From contig JAAXIC010000048.1 in assembly GCA_012270555.1 (NCBI GenBank), forward strand, positions 1-52,685: DNA of 52,685 nucleotides, read 5' to 3'. The notes under the pieces were generated by a model, which did not search any database, was not told where the DNA came from, and saw nothing but the letters and a program-made list of their open reading frames with translations. Source of the stretch: Chloroflexota bacterium. Its GTDB lineage: Bacteria; Chloroflexota; UBA11872; VXOZ01. This document shows, one piece after another, positions 25,125 to 34,314 of this stretch. Positions within the stretch are counted from its first letter, which is position 1, and each line of letters opens with the position of its first letter. The position numbers were made by a program, and so were the translations under genes.

Positions 25125-26447
25125 ATGCAAATCAAGTTCCTCCATGCCGCCGACATACATCTTGGCTATCAGCAGTACGGCCTCGAGCAGCGCTACGACG
25201 ATTTCAGCGACGCCTTCCGGTGGGTCATAGACACCGCGCTGAAGGAACGCGTTGACTTTCTCTTGCTAGCGGGCGACCTCTTCGAGAAGCGCACCCTCGA
25301 CCCCCGCACGCTCCTCATCGCCGTCACCGAGTTTGAACGGCTCAGAGAAGCGCGTATCCCCGTCGTTGCCATCGAGGGGAATCACGAGCGCACCTACGGC
25401 GATAATCTCTCCTGGATGGAATACCTCAATCAGAGCGGCCTGCTCCACTTGCTGGATTGCGCGCGCCGCGACCAAGGTTGGCAACCTCAGCCGTGGAACC
25501 AAGCGGAGCGCACCGGCGGTTACGTGGATCTTGCCGGCGCACGCATCTATGGTCTCAAGTACCAAGGCGCGCAGACCGGCGCGGCGCTCAGCGAGATTGG
25601 CTCTGCAATTGCCGCCGCTCAGCAACCTGCTGCTGAATTTTCCATCTTTCTTGCGCACACGTCTGTGGAGGGATACTACGACCAGGGGCACCCTTTTGCG
25701 CGCCAGCAAGACCTCGCTTCTCTCCGGCAGTGCGTGGATTACCTCGCCCTTGGGCATGTACATGCGCCATATCCAGATTCGCTTGGGCAGGAAGAGTGGT
25801 TCTTCAATCCCGGTTGCCCGGAAACCTGGAGCAGCGAAGAGTGGCAGTACCAAAGCAAAGGCGCAATGTTCGTAGAGGTGGACACCGAGGTGGCGCCGAA
25901 CTTCAAGGCTACGCCACGCAACTATCCTTATCGCCGTCCCTTCATGCGTATCCGGCAAGAATTGGATGCCTGCCCTACGCCGAGCGCGCTCCTGCGCCTA
26001 CTCGAAGAGAAGATACGGCGTGAACCAATGCCAGATTCTCCAAAGGCCCCTGTAGTTGAGATCGTCCTCACCGGCGTCGCCCGTTTCTCCCGCACGGAAA
26101 TCGACACGGCAGCTATCGAGCAACTGGCAAAGAAGCACATCAATCCGCTGCTCGTGCGCGTGCGGTCAACCTTGCAGGAAGCCCCTGCGAGCGTGGTGGA
26201 AGACGGGAGTGCCCTGCCGCGAGAAGTCTTGGAACGAACAGTCTTTGAAAACCTCATCCGGGCCGATGATCGCTTTGCCGCATCGGCGAGTGATGTGGCG
26301 CAAATCGCTGTGCTTCTCAAGCAGATGGTCCTCGACGGGGTCACAGCCAACGAGATTGCAGACGAAGTACATAGCCGCCTGCGGGCGCAAGGCGGTCTCT
26401 CTGGTACCGGCCTGAAAAACGCGGAACCGCCAAGAAACTCGGAATAA
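25125..26447 (+). CDS. sbcD: Mre11/SbcD-type DNA exonuclease
   Basis: This 440-residue calcineurin-like nuclease opens and trims DNA double-strand ends together with SbcC. It has the phosphoesterase ligands D10-x-H12 (ADIHLG), D51 (LLAGDLFEK), GNHE (N86, H87), HTSVEG and GHVHAP, and a C-terminal SbcC-binding region. It begins at ATG 25125, 6 bases after AGGAGA; an earlier reading frame with no ribosome binding site is not used. The next gene, sbcC, starts 6 bases after its stop. Confidence 0.93.
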   Translation: MQIKFLHAADIHLGYQQYGLEQRYDDFSDAFRWVIDTALKERVDFLLLAGDLFEKRTLDPRTLLIAVTEFERLREARIPVVAIEGNHERTYGDNLSWMEYLNQSGLLHLLDCARRDQGWQPQPWNQAERTGGYVDLAGARIYGLKYQGAQTGAALSEIGSAIAAAQQPAAEFSIFLAHTSVEGYYDQGHPFARQQDLASLRQCVDYLALGHVHAPYPDSLGQEEWFFNPGCPETWSSEEWQYQSKGAMFVEVDTEVAPNFKATPRNYPYRRPFMRIRQELDACPTPSALLRLLEEKIRREPMPDSPKAPVVEIVLTGVARFSRTEIDTAAIEQLAKKHINPLLVRVRSTLQEAPASVVEDGSALPREVLERTVFENLIRADDRFAASASDVAQIAVLLKQMVLDGVTANEIADEVHSRLRAQGGLSGTGLKNAEPPRNSE

Positions 26448-26453
26448 CTGCTG

Positions 26454-29366
26454 ATGCGCATCACCGAGGTCTCGCTCAAGAACATCAAGAGCTATCAGGA
26501 TTTCACTATCCGTTTTCCCCAGGGTACGATTGCCATCTCCGGGCCGAACGGGGCCGGCAAGAGCACTATTCTGGAAGCCATCGGCTTTGCGCTCTTCGAC
26601 TTCCTGCCGTACCGCAACCAACGTGAGTTCATGCGGCACAATGCCTTGGAGGCTGACGTGCGTGTGACTTTCCTGTCGCGGCTCGATGAGTGCCCGTACC
26701 AGGCGGTGCGCACGCTCAAGCGCGCTACCGGCACCGATTCAGTCACGTCCTCTTACTACGTTTACAGCCTCGATGCCGGGGGGCGCGTGGCTCAGCAGAA
26801 GCAAGACGTGCAAGACTTTCTGCGCTCGCACATTGGCCTAGACGACTACGCTGACTTGGGGCGCGTATTCGACAACGTCCTCGGTGTACCACAGGGACGC
26901 TTGACCGCCGATTTCCTGCTCACTCCCGCCCAGCGCAAAGGCACGTTTGATCCGTTGCTGCGGGTTGACGCGTATCGCCGCGTCTATGAGAAGCTGCGGG
27001 ACGTCCTGGATGCGCTCCAGGGAAACGTCTCGGATCAGGAGCGGCGCGTCTCCTCATTGGAACCTGAAGCGGCGCGTTTGCCGGACGTGGTTGCGGCACT
27101 CGCTGAGTTCGAGAAGCAACAGGCGGTCGCTGCGGAAGAAACCCGCACCCTAGTCACGGCGCAAGCGCGTTTGCAGGAAGACTTGCAGCGCCTGGAAGCC
27201 CAGCGCCGGACTCTTGAACAACAACGCGATCTTGCCAAACGCCTCGCGCAACAACAACAGCATTTGCAAAGTCGCCTCGAAGCTGAGCAAGCCCACGTCA
27301 CTGCGGCAATGGAAGCCGTTACGCTCACCAAGAACGCCGCTCCGGGGTACGCCGCCTACCGCAAGGCGCAAGAGGAACTTGCCACACTTGAGGAGGAACG
27401 CAAGTCTGCCGAAGCGCTTCAAGAGATCAGGCACACCGTGGAGAGAAAACTTGTGGCCTTGCAGACCCGTCAGGCAGCCCTTGAGAAAGCCGCGGAAGAA
27501 GCAAGCACTGCGGCGGCGCAAAGAGAATCCCTCATGCCGCGGGTTGCTGAGCAGGAACGCTTGGAAGCGGTAGTGCAGGAGTTCAGTCTCAATCTCGACT
27601 ACGCGCGCCAGCATGGAGCGCAGGTTACGCATGTGTTGGCGAGAGTTGCAGCCAATGAGGACGATGTCCGGCTGACACATGCCGCGGTTGACCTGCCGGG
27701 GAACGCCAGCCAATCTGCCGCGTATGCCCGCAGTCAGCTTGGCAAGCAGTACGAGCACCTGCGGGATGTTGGTCCTTGGCTTGAGCAACGGTCTGATCTG
27801 CATACGCGCTACCTGCAAGCGCAGGCGGCGCGCAATGAGACCGCAGCCGCAGTCGCGCACTGCGAGTCATTTATCGATGCCGCGTCCCAGCTTACCGAAC
27901 AAGAGCAGCAATTGCAGTTCGTGCGGGACAAGATAAGCGCATTTGAAGCGCAGCGACGCTTCAATCAAGATTCACAAGCGATGGCCGCTGACGGTCTATG
28001 CCCCTTCTTCAAAGACTTCTGCCCGAAAGTGGAAGATGGCCATAGCCTTACCCCGGTCATAGCCGGTCTGATTCGTGACTATACGGATCAGGGGGAGCAA
28101 GCGTTGGCAGAGCGGCAGCAACTCGAACAAGACGTCGCTCAGGCCAGGGCGGCCCAGCAGCAAGTCGACCGCTTACAAGACTTAGCGCCTCACCTGCGCC
28201 AGGTGGAGGAAGAACTCCGCGCCATTGAGCAGCACATGCGTGAACTGACGCAGCGCGTCGACGAACGCCTGCAAGGTACGTGGTCGGCGCAGGTTATTGC
28301 AGAGGTGCTTGCTCAGCTCGAAGCAAAGGAGGATGCACTGAGACAGGAGTTTGCAGATCTGGGGAATCCGCGTCAGATCGCGGATCGCCTGTACGGCCCC
28401 GCGAGCGAGTATGAACAACGCGCAGATGCACTTGCTGCGGTGAAGCACGAACGTCAATTGATCGAAGAGGAACGAGCAGAGATTACCGAACGCCTTGCCC
28501 CATTTGTCGATCTCGACCGAAGGATGGCCGAGCAGCGCCAAACGGCAGACTCCCACCGAGAAGACTTTGAACGATACCTCCAGCACGAGAGTGCAGCCGC
28601 CGACCTTCCGCGACGCAAAGAAGTGGTAGCTGCGCTTATGGACGAATTGGAGGAAAGTAATCGAGCGGTCGCAGATTCCCAGCGAATCCTCACCGAGTGC
28701 GAGGAGACCTGGGACCCGACCGTACTGACCGGCGTACAAGCAAACGTGAACAAGACTCAAAGTGAGTTAGGCGCAGCGCACGAGCGTATTCGCTCTCTGA
28801 GCGAGCAAATCACACACACCAAACAAGAAGTAGCTGCGTTGGAACAGAAGGCGCGAGAACTAGCGGAAGCCAAACAAGCGCTGGTAGAGGCGCAAGAGGT
28901 GCACTCGGTGACCGGCTTCTTGCGCAATGTCATCCGCGACGCCGGCCCGCACATCACGCGGCACCTGATCCAGCAGATTTCCGCCGAAGCCAATACGCTC
29001 TTCAGCGAGATCATGGGCGACGCCTCGGCAGAACTCTCGCTCACTGAAGACTACGACATCATCCTGGAGCAGCACGGGCACCGCCGCGCGTTTATGCAGT
29101 TGTCCGGCGGCGAACAGATGAGCGCGGCGGTTGCCGTCCGCCTGGGTCTGCTGCGGCAACTCTCCGATATCAACCTTGCCTTCTTCGATGAGCCAACCCA
29201 GAATATGGATGCAGCGCGCCGCCACAACCTGGCCGAACAGCTTGAGCGAGTAAAGGGTTTTGATCAACTCTTCGTCATCAGTCACGACGATACGTTTGAA
29301 CCGCTGGTCTCCACGGTATTGCGCGTGCGCAAAGAGAATGGTGTGAGCTCTGTGTCAGTGGAGTAG
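26454..29366 (+). CDS. sbcC: Rad50/SbcC-type ATPase
   Basis: This 970-residue SMC-like ATPase partners SbcD. The N-terminal Walker A GPNGAGKST is near residue 33, followed by a long coiled coil. A hook region near the middle has two cysteines, C516 and C523 (CPFFKDFC), spaced C-x6-C rather than the usual C-x-x-C of the zinc hook. The C-terminal signature LSGGEQ and the Walker B FFDEPT are intact. Length and layout are normal for bacterial SbcC-like proteins. The complex resects or clears DNA ends and hairpins. Confidence 0.93.
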   Translation: MRITEVSLKNIKSYQDFTIRFPQGTIAISGPNGAGKSTILEAIGFALFDFLPYRNQREFMRHNALEADVRVTFLSRLDECPYQAVRTLKRATGTDSVTSSYYVYSLDAGGRVAQQKQDVQDFLRSHIGLDDYADLGRVFDNVLGVPQGRLTADFLLTPAQRKGTFDPLLRVDAYRRVYEKLRDVLDALQGNVSDQERRVSSLEPEAARLPDVVAALAEFEKQQAVAAEETRTLVTAQARLQEDLQRLEAQRRTLEQQRDLAKRLAQQQQHLQSRLEAEQAHVTAAMEAVTLTKNAAPGYAAYRKAQEELATLEEERKSAEALQEIRHTVERKLVALQTRQAALEKAAEEASTAAAQRESLMPRVAEQERLEAVVQEFSLNLDYARQHGAQVTHVLARVAANEDDVRLTHAAVDLPGNASQSAAYARSQLGKQYEHLRDVGPWLEQRSDLHTRYLQAQAARNETAAAVAHCESFIDAASQLTEQEQQLQFVRDKISAFEAQRRFNQDSQAMAADGLCPFFKDFCPKVEDGHSLTPVIAGLIRDYTDQGEQALAERQQLEQDVAQARAAQQQVDRLQDLAPHLRQVEEELRAIEQHMRELTQRVDERLQGTWSAQVIAEVLAQLEAKEDALRQEFADLGNPRQIADRLYGPASEYEQRADALAAVKHERQLIEEERAEITERLAPFVDLDRRMAEQRQTADSHREDFERYLQHESAAADLPRRKEVVAALMDELEESNRAVADSQRILTECEETWDPTVLTGVQANVNKTQSELGAAHERIRSLSEQITHTKQEVAALEQKARELAEAKQALVEAQEVHSVTGFLRNVIRDAGPHITRHLIQQISAEANTLFSEIMGDASAELSLTEDYDIILEQHGHRRAFMQLSGGEQMSAAVAVRLGLLRQLSDINLAFFDEPTQNMDAARRHNLAEQLERVKGFDQLFVISHDDTFEPLVSTVLRVRKENGVSSVSVE

Positions 29367-29481
29367 CACAATTACCTCCCGAGCAAGATTGCCCCGCATG
29401 GATACCTCTCGCTATGGATCCTAGAACCAGAGCCGGATAAGCCGACTACAGCATCGTGATTGCGGCCCGCGTCCGACGCAT

Positions 29482-30693
29482 GTGGAGATTGCCGTGTTCT
29501 ATCGCGACAAAGTGATCAATGCGCTTGACGAAAAGCGCGCCGCCCTGGATCAACTCGATCACGAGCAGCGTGCCCGCCTCCAGGAGTTGTTGGGGGCGAG
29601 CGATGCGCTCACGGGGATGACTGCCGCCGCGCTCCGTGAGCGGCTCGCGCCGGAAAATGCGCCGGGCGCGCTGCCCACCGACGAATTCGACAGAGTACCA
29701 GGCATCCGCATCCGGTTTTCGGAAGCCTGGGACAATCTCACGGCCATGCGCCACTGGGCGTCCGGCACGCTTGCCGACGTCACCGTTTGCGCGGTTGACG
29801 GCAGCCAGTTGCCGGCAAATAAGGACTTTCCTTTGCCGGTAGCCGCTGTGCAAATTGCGTGGTTTACCAATCGACATACGGACGACGGCGCATACGAGAA
29901 GGATGCGCACGTTGAGGTGCTAACACCGCAAGAGCTTATCCAAGGCGACAGCGACGCCAGTCTCTTGGTTGCTCTGCATCGCTATGAGCTGGAGATAGCG
30001 CGGATCAACACGTTCATGCGGGAGCAGAGCGCCCGCGGCGAGCAAGCGGTGGCGCTCTTCGACGGTTCACTTACCGTAACTTTTGCCGGCGCATATCCTG
30101 ATGAAGTGCGCAACCGCTATCGCGCCGCCGCAGTAAGCATGCTGCGCACTTCGGAAGAGTGCCGAGTTCCCCTTGTGGCTTACATAGATCGCTCTCGCGC
30201 CAATGACTTTACAACGATGCTTTGCCATGTGGGCGGGATCAGTCGTTCAAATGCCTCACTGATCAGCGACACCGCAGTCTTGGATAGACCGATCGATGAC
30301 GAAGGGTTTTGGCGTTCGACCGCATTCTTGTGCCAAAGGCCGGACGTGGCAAACGAAGAGAATTATCGAGACAAGCAAGACGGCAAGAGCTACGGCAAAG
30401 AGATATGCTTCACCTACCTCAAGATCAACCACGGGCGCCCGGCTCGTCTGGAGTTCCCAAAATGGGTGCTCCGCGCCGGCATCCTCGACCGCGTGATAGA
30501 CTGGGTGCGAGCGGAGGCCATCGTGGGCGGCGGCTATCCGTATGCCATTCAAGCGGCTGACGCTGCTGCCGTGATCACTTTCCAAGACCGACAACGCTTT
30601 CTGCGCGCTTTAGAAGAGTTTGGCAGAACACACGGCATCCACACCATGCAGGCATCGTCCAAGCAGGCCAGCAAAGAGCGGCGGCGGACATAA
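29482..30693 (+). CDS. nurA: NurA-type 5'-3' DNA nuclease
   Basis: This 403-residue protein has the NurA nuclease fold. The metal ligand is D106 (CAVDGSQ), with a second conserved acid in YIDRSR and a C-terminal AIQAADAAAVITF segment. In archaea and some bacteria NurA degrades the 5' strand at DNA ends in a complex with the HerA translocase. The gene sits 115 bases after sbcC, and herA is about 1.6 kb downstream. It starts at GTG. Confidence 0.9.
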   Translation: MEIAVFYRDKVINALDEKRAALDQLDHEQRARLQELLGASDALTGMTAAALRERLAPENAPGALPTDEFDRVPGIRIRFSEAWDNLTAMRHWASGTLADVTVCAVDGSQLPANKDFPLPVAAVQIAWFTNRHTDDGAYEKDAHVEVLTPQELIQGDSDASLLVALHRYELEIARINTFMREQSARGEQAVALFDGSLTVTFAGAYPDEVRNRYRAAAVSMLRTSEECRVPLVAYIDRSRANDFTTMLCHVGGISRSNASLISDTAVLDRPIDDEGFWRSTAFLCQRPDVANEENYRDKQDGKSYGKEICFTYLKINHGRPARLEFPKWVLRAGILDRVIDWVRAEAIVGGGYPYAIQAADAAAVITFQDRQRFLRALEEFGRTHGIHTMQASSKQASKERRRT

Positions 30694-30705
30694 GAGGCAG
30701 CAGCC

Positions 30706-31302
30706 ATGCCAGTGATCGGGCGTATCGTCAAGTCCAACTCCCACACAGACTACGTCTGCCAGGTCTTTGCCCCGCGAGAAACAGCGCACGATCCGGCGCC
30801 GCAAGACTACGCCTTTGGGAGCTTTGTCAAGGCGCCAATCGACCCGGCGGATGACCGCACAGCCGTTGGCATCGTCTATGACACCATTCTCCTCAACCCG
30901 GAGTACGGCAGCCTCGGCCCCCGCCTGAACCCTCCCTCAGATCAAGCGCTGCTTGCTCCGGACTACCTGGTGGAAAAGGCGACGGCGGTCGGCATCATCA
31001 TCGTGGGGCTGCAGGAGGGCGATACGGTCAAGCACGGCGTTATCCCACTCTCGCTGCCCGTTGACGCCGAGGTTTCCAGCTTGGATGACGATGCTATCCG
31101 GCGTTTCCACTTGGTTGGAGGGAAGCTCTCTCTCGGCTATCTGCCCAATCTCATTTCGCACCAGAGTCCTCTTGTCACTGAGCTTGGGCTCAATGTCATA
31201 CGTCAGCTTCTCTCGCTCTTTCCAGAGTCTAGCGACCAGCGCCTGTTGCGCACCCTCGCCGCCCACTTCTCTTGGCAAGCCAGAGTCACGCCCTTGGGCT
31301 AA
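30706..31302 (+). CDS. HAS-barrel-like protein associated with NurA/HerA
   Basis: This 198-residue protein begins 12 bases after nurA, so it is translated with it. The first 130 residues read as beta-rich strands (VIGRIVKSNS, VGIVYDTILL) like the HAS barrel that HerA carries at its N terminus, and the rest looks helical. I do not know a named function. Its place between nurA and herA suggests a partner or clamp subunit of the end-processing machine; this is inference. Confidence 0.65.
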   Translation: MPVIGRIVKSNSHTDYVCQVFAPRETAHDPAPQDYAFGSFVKAPIDPADDRTAVGIVYDTILLNPEYGSLGPRLNPPSDQALLAPDYLVEKATAVGIIIVGLQEGDTVKHGVIPLSLPVDAEVSSLDDDAIRRFHLVGGKLSLGYLPNLISHQSPLVTELGLNVIRQLLSLFPESSDQRLLRTLAAHFSWQARVTPLG

Positions 31303-31321
31303 TTCGTTGCTCTAGTATACT
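31294..31321 (+). promoter_or_regulatory. Candidate promoter before the aldolase gene
   Basis: A TTGGGC box (31294-31299), a 16-base spacer and TATACT (31316-31321) sit at the end of the upstream gene. A GAATGAGG site precedes the ATG at 31374. It suggests the aldolase is transcribed separately from nurA. Confidence 0.4.
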
Positions 31322-31373
31322 TAGGAAGTACATCCAATCTTCCTTCCTTCAATGAGAATGAGGTACATAGCGT

Positions 31374-32147
31374 ATGCGCGAAAACCCCGTTAAGAATCTC
31401 CTCAAGGCGGGCAAACCCGCCATTGGCACCTGGCTCACGCTTGGCGATCCTCTGGCCACCGAGACTCTGGCGCACATGGACTTCGACTGGCTCAACGTTG
31501 ATATGGAGCATGGGTCCATAGACGTGCGTGAGACCCGCGCGCTCTTCCAGGTCATCAATACCACCGACGTCGTGCCGACGGCGCGCGTGCCCTGGAACGA
31601 CCACGTGTGGATCAAGCGCGTGCTCGATGCCGGCGCGTACGGCGTCGTGGTGCCGATGGTGCGCACGCGGGAGGAAGCCGAGCGCGCCGTGGCCGCCTGC
31701 CGCTATCCGCCCGCCGGCATCCGCAGCATCGGCAGCGGACGCAATCACTATGCCTTTCGCGGTACCCAGGCCGATTATCTCGACCGCGCCAACGATGAGC
31801 TCCTCGTAATCATCCAGATCGAGCATGCCGATGCCATCCGGCGGCTTGACGACATCCTCAGTGTGCCCGGCATTGACGCCGCCTTCATCGGCCCCAATGA
31901 TCTCTGCGCTTCCCTGGGCATTCCGCCCAGTACCGATAGCGAGCATCCCGATTTTGAGGCTGCCGTCAGCCAGGTTGTGACTTTTAGCCGCAAACATGGC
32001 GTCGCGCCGGGCATCCATACGAGTTCAGGTGAGGCACTGAACAAGCGGCTCGAGCAAGGCTTTCGCTACCTGGGCCTTGCCAACGATCAGCGCCTGCTCA
32101 TCAAGGGCGCAACTGATGAATTGGACGTCATCCGGCGCGAACCGTAA
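31374..32147 (+). CDS. HpcH/HpaI-family aldolase (2-oxo-3-deoxyacid type)
   Basis: This 257-residue TIM-barrel enzyme cleaves or forms a 2-oxo-3-deoxy acid, giving pyruvate and an aldehyde with a divalent metal. Motifs: VDMEHGSID with the catalytic His, ARVPWND, the metal glutamate in IQIEHAD and GPNDL. HpaI and GarL are the closest described relatives. It stands between nurA and herA with its own candidate promoter, so it looks like an insertion in an otherwise DNA-repair block. A sugar-acid substrate would fit the dehydratase and oxidoreductases elsewhere in the window. Confidence 0.9.
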   Translation: MRENPVKNLLKAGKPAIGTWLTLGDPLATETLAHMDFDWLNVDMEHGSIDVRETRALFQVINTTDVVPTARVPWNDHVWIKRVLDAGAYGVVVPMVRTREEAERAVAACRYPPAGIRSIGSGRNHYAFRGTQADYLDRANDELLVIIQIEHADAIRRLDDILSVPGIDAAFIGPNDLCASLGIPPSTDSEHPDFEAAVSQVVTFSRKHGVAPGIHTSSGEALNKRLEQGFRYLGLANDQRLLIKGATDELDVIRREP

Positions 32148-32217
32148 GTGGTAACGCGCTCTGGAAACCGTTGCATAGCCAGGGTCGGGAAGCACACAGG
32201 GTCGGAGGCGCAAAATC

Positions 32218-32254
32218 CCCTCTCCATCGAGGGAGAGGGCTAGGGTGAGGGTGA
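32218..32254. repeat. CCCTCTCC palindromic repeat, family A copy 2
   Basis: CCCTCTCC (32218-32225) pairs with GGAGAGGG (32232-32239), followed by CTAGGGTGAGGGTGA. The tail is uninterrupted here, unlike copy 3. It lies in the 185-base gap before herA. Confidence 0.75.
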
Positions 32255-32332
32255 ATCTTCGTCAATTCAGAATGCGGCACACACAGGCTTCACCCGCAGG
32301 CGCGCAGAAGTTTCAGCCGAGGATAACGATTA

Positions 32333-34222
32333 ATGATAATTGGCATTGCCAAAGGCCCCGGCGACACCCCGAACGAATACACCTTCGTCACGCCCGATAC
32401 CGAGCGGCGTGTAAAGACGAGCGAATTCGTCTATTACGAGGCGGATGTTGACGGCACGCAGCGCCAGATACTCGGGCGTGTCATTCGGCGTATCCCGTTG
32501 CGACTCTACCCTGATTCATTTCTGGCGCACCCGGAGGTGGACCCGGCGCAGATGGCGGCTTTGGTTGGCTACGCCAACACCGATGCCTTTTCAGATGAGA
32601 CTCGTGAGGAAGCCGACGCTTCGGCAGAGCTTTTTGAAATCCACGTGAGCATCATGGGCTACCACGATGCGCAGTTGAGCGCTTTCGTCAATCCGCGCAT
32701 CCCGCCGCGCATCGGCTGGAAGATATACCTTGCACCCGACGCGGCGCTGGCGGAAGTGCTCAATCGCATCGCCTTTGATTGGAACATGGGTGAAGCCAAT
32801 CCGGGCGGTGCGTACGTCGGTTCCCTGCTCTCGCGTCCGGCCTTTAGTCCGCAAGCGGACCAGCCCGATGGCGTCCCCGTGGTGCTGGACGTCCGTTCCA
32901 TTACGGCGACCCACATGGCCATCATTGCCGGTACCGGCGCGGGCAAGAGCTACTTGGCCTCGGTGCTTATCGAAGAGATGATGAAACCTATCAATCGGGC
33001 CAGTATCCTGGTGATCGATCCCCACGGGGAGTACGACACCCTCGAAGAGATCCGAAACGGGAGTCAATTCAGCGCTGGCCGCGGCGAAGGAAGCGAATAC
33101 AAGGCGGAAGTTGAGGTCGTTCCCCAAAATCAGGTTAAGATCCGTGTCTCCGATCTGACGTTTTACGACATGCGCTTTCTGCTCGGCGCGCAGTACGATC
33201 TCTCTCCGCGCATGGAATACGTCCTGCGCAGAGTCTTGGACCAAGTAGAGCGCGACCGCAAGGGCAAGTCACCTTGGACGAAGAACGACCTATTTGCAGT
33301 GTTGGAATTCATGCAGAACGCTGAGGACAAGAGGGAATCAGATCGCAATCGTCATTCCCGTGAAAGCGGGAATCCATCTGATTCCGATCTCGATGAATTT
33401 CTAGGTGCACCCGATACCGTGGGACCGCAGTCTCAACAAGAGTCACCAGAAAGAGTGGACTCTCAAGACCGGGGAACTGCGCGTGCGTTGGATTGGCGGC
33501 TCAGGAGCCTCTTCGCCGAGTCAGCGAACTTCGACAACATTGCCAGTATCAATCTACAGAGAGTTTTCCGCCCCGGGCTTTGCTCTGTATTGCAACTCAA
33601 CGAAATCGACCGCCACCAGCAGCAAGTGATTGTGGCGGTACTCCTGCGCATGGTCTGGAAGGCGCGTATGAACGCCGCGAAAGGCATTGGCGCCCCTCAG
33701 GACCGTCTTGATTATCCGGTTTTCATCTTGCTCGAAGAGGCCCATCACTTTGCACCGGCGAATGAAGACGTGGTGACGACGAATATCCTCAAGACCATTC
33801 TCGCGGAGGGCCGGAAGTTTGGCGTGGGCGTGGGCCTCATCAGCCAGCGTCCTGGCAAGCTCGACTCTGACGTGCTCTCCCAGTGCATGACGCAATTCCT
33901 GCTGCGTATCGTCAATGAATACGACCAGAGCAGTGTCGCCGCTGCGGTTGAGAGCGCCAGCCATGATCTCTTGGCAGAGTTGCCGGCCCTCTCCAAAGGC
34001 CAGGCAATCGTGGCCGGCGCCGCCGTCAACACGCCGCTCTCGATTCGAGTCCGACAACGCATCACGCGCCACGGCGGCATTGAGCCTGACGCCCCCGGCG
34101 AGTGGGCGAAGTACTTTTCGGATGAAGCGCGGCAGCGTCGCGAGGTTGATGCTTCCGGGTTGCCGGAAGGTCCGTCGCGGGGTCGCAGCAACATACTGCG
34201 TAAGAGCAGAGACTGTCGCTAG
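32333..34222 (+). CDS. herA: HerA-type DNA translocase ATPase
   Basis: This 629-residue hexameric ATPase partners NurA in DNA end resection. An N-terminal HAS barrel is followed by Walker A GTGAGKS (about residues 200-206), a long linker and Walker B ILLEEAHHF (about 464-472). Residues 334-351 (HSRESGNP and flanks) come from an inverted repeat inserted in frame, and the stretch after it (to about 390) is low-complexity, so this region is probably a surface loop. The ATG at 32333 follows GAGGAT. A repeat of family A stands upstream. Confidence 0.92.
   Translation: MIIGIAKGPGDTPNEYTFVTPDTERRVKTSEFVYYEADVDGTQRQILGRVIRRIPLRLYPDSFLAHPEVDPAQMAALVGYANTDAFSDETREEADASAELFEIHVSIMGYHDAQLSAFVNPRIPPRIGWKIYLAPDAALAEVLNRIAFDWNMGEANPGGAYVGSLLSRPAFSPQADQPDGVPVVLDVRSITATHMAIIAGTGAGKSYLASVLIEEMMKPINRASILVIDPHGEYDTLEEIRNGSQFSAGRGEGSEYKAEVEVVPQNQVKIRVSDLTFYDMRFLLGAQYDLSPRMEYVLRRVLDQVERDRKGKSPWTKNDLFAVLEFMQNAEDKRESDRNRHSRESGNPSDSDLDEFLGAPDTVGPQSQQESPERVDSQDRGTARALDWRLRSLFAESANFDNIASINLQRVFRPGLCSVLQLNEIDRHQQQVIVAVLLRMVWKARMNAAKGIGAPQDRLDYPVFILLEEAHHFAPANEDVVTTNILKTILAEGRKFGVGVGLISQRPGKLDSDVLSQCMTQFLLRIVNEYDQSSVAAAVESASHDLLAELPALSKGQAIVAGAAVNTPLSIRVRQRITRHGGIEPDAPGEWAKYFSDEARQRREVDASGLPEGPSRGRSNILRKSRDCR
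33334..33385. repeat. Palindromic repeat inserted in frame inside herA
   Basis: Outer arms GGAATCAGAT (33334-33343) and ATCTGATTCC (33376-33385) pair perfectly, and inner arms ATTCCCG (33354-33360) and CGGGAAT (33367-33373) pair around a TGAAAG loop. The core encodes HSRESGNP, a peptide commonly produced when this ATTCCCG-type repeat enters genes. The reading frame is preserved. Confidence 0.85.
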
Positions 34223-34314
34223 TACTTTCAGTTGCACCTAACCGCACACACCGGGCGAATATCCGGCTAAGTTCGCTTGCAGTCTCACTTTGCCAGAACA
34301 GAGGATTCACGCAA

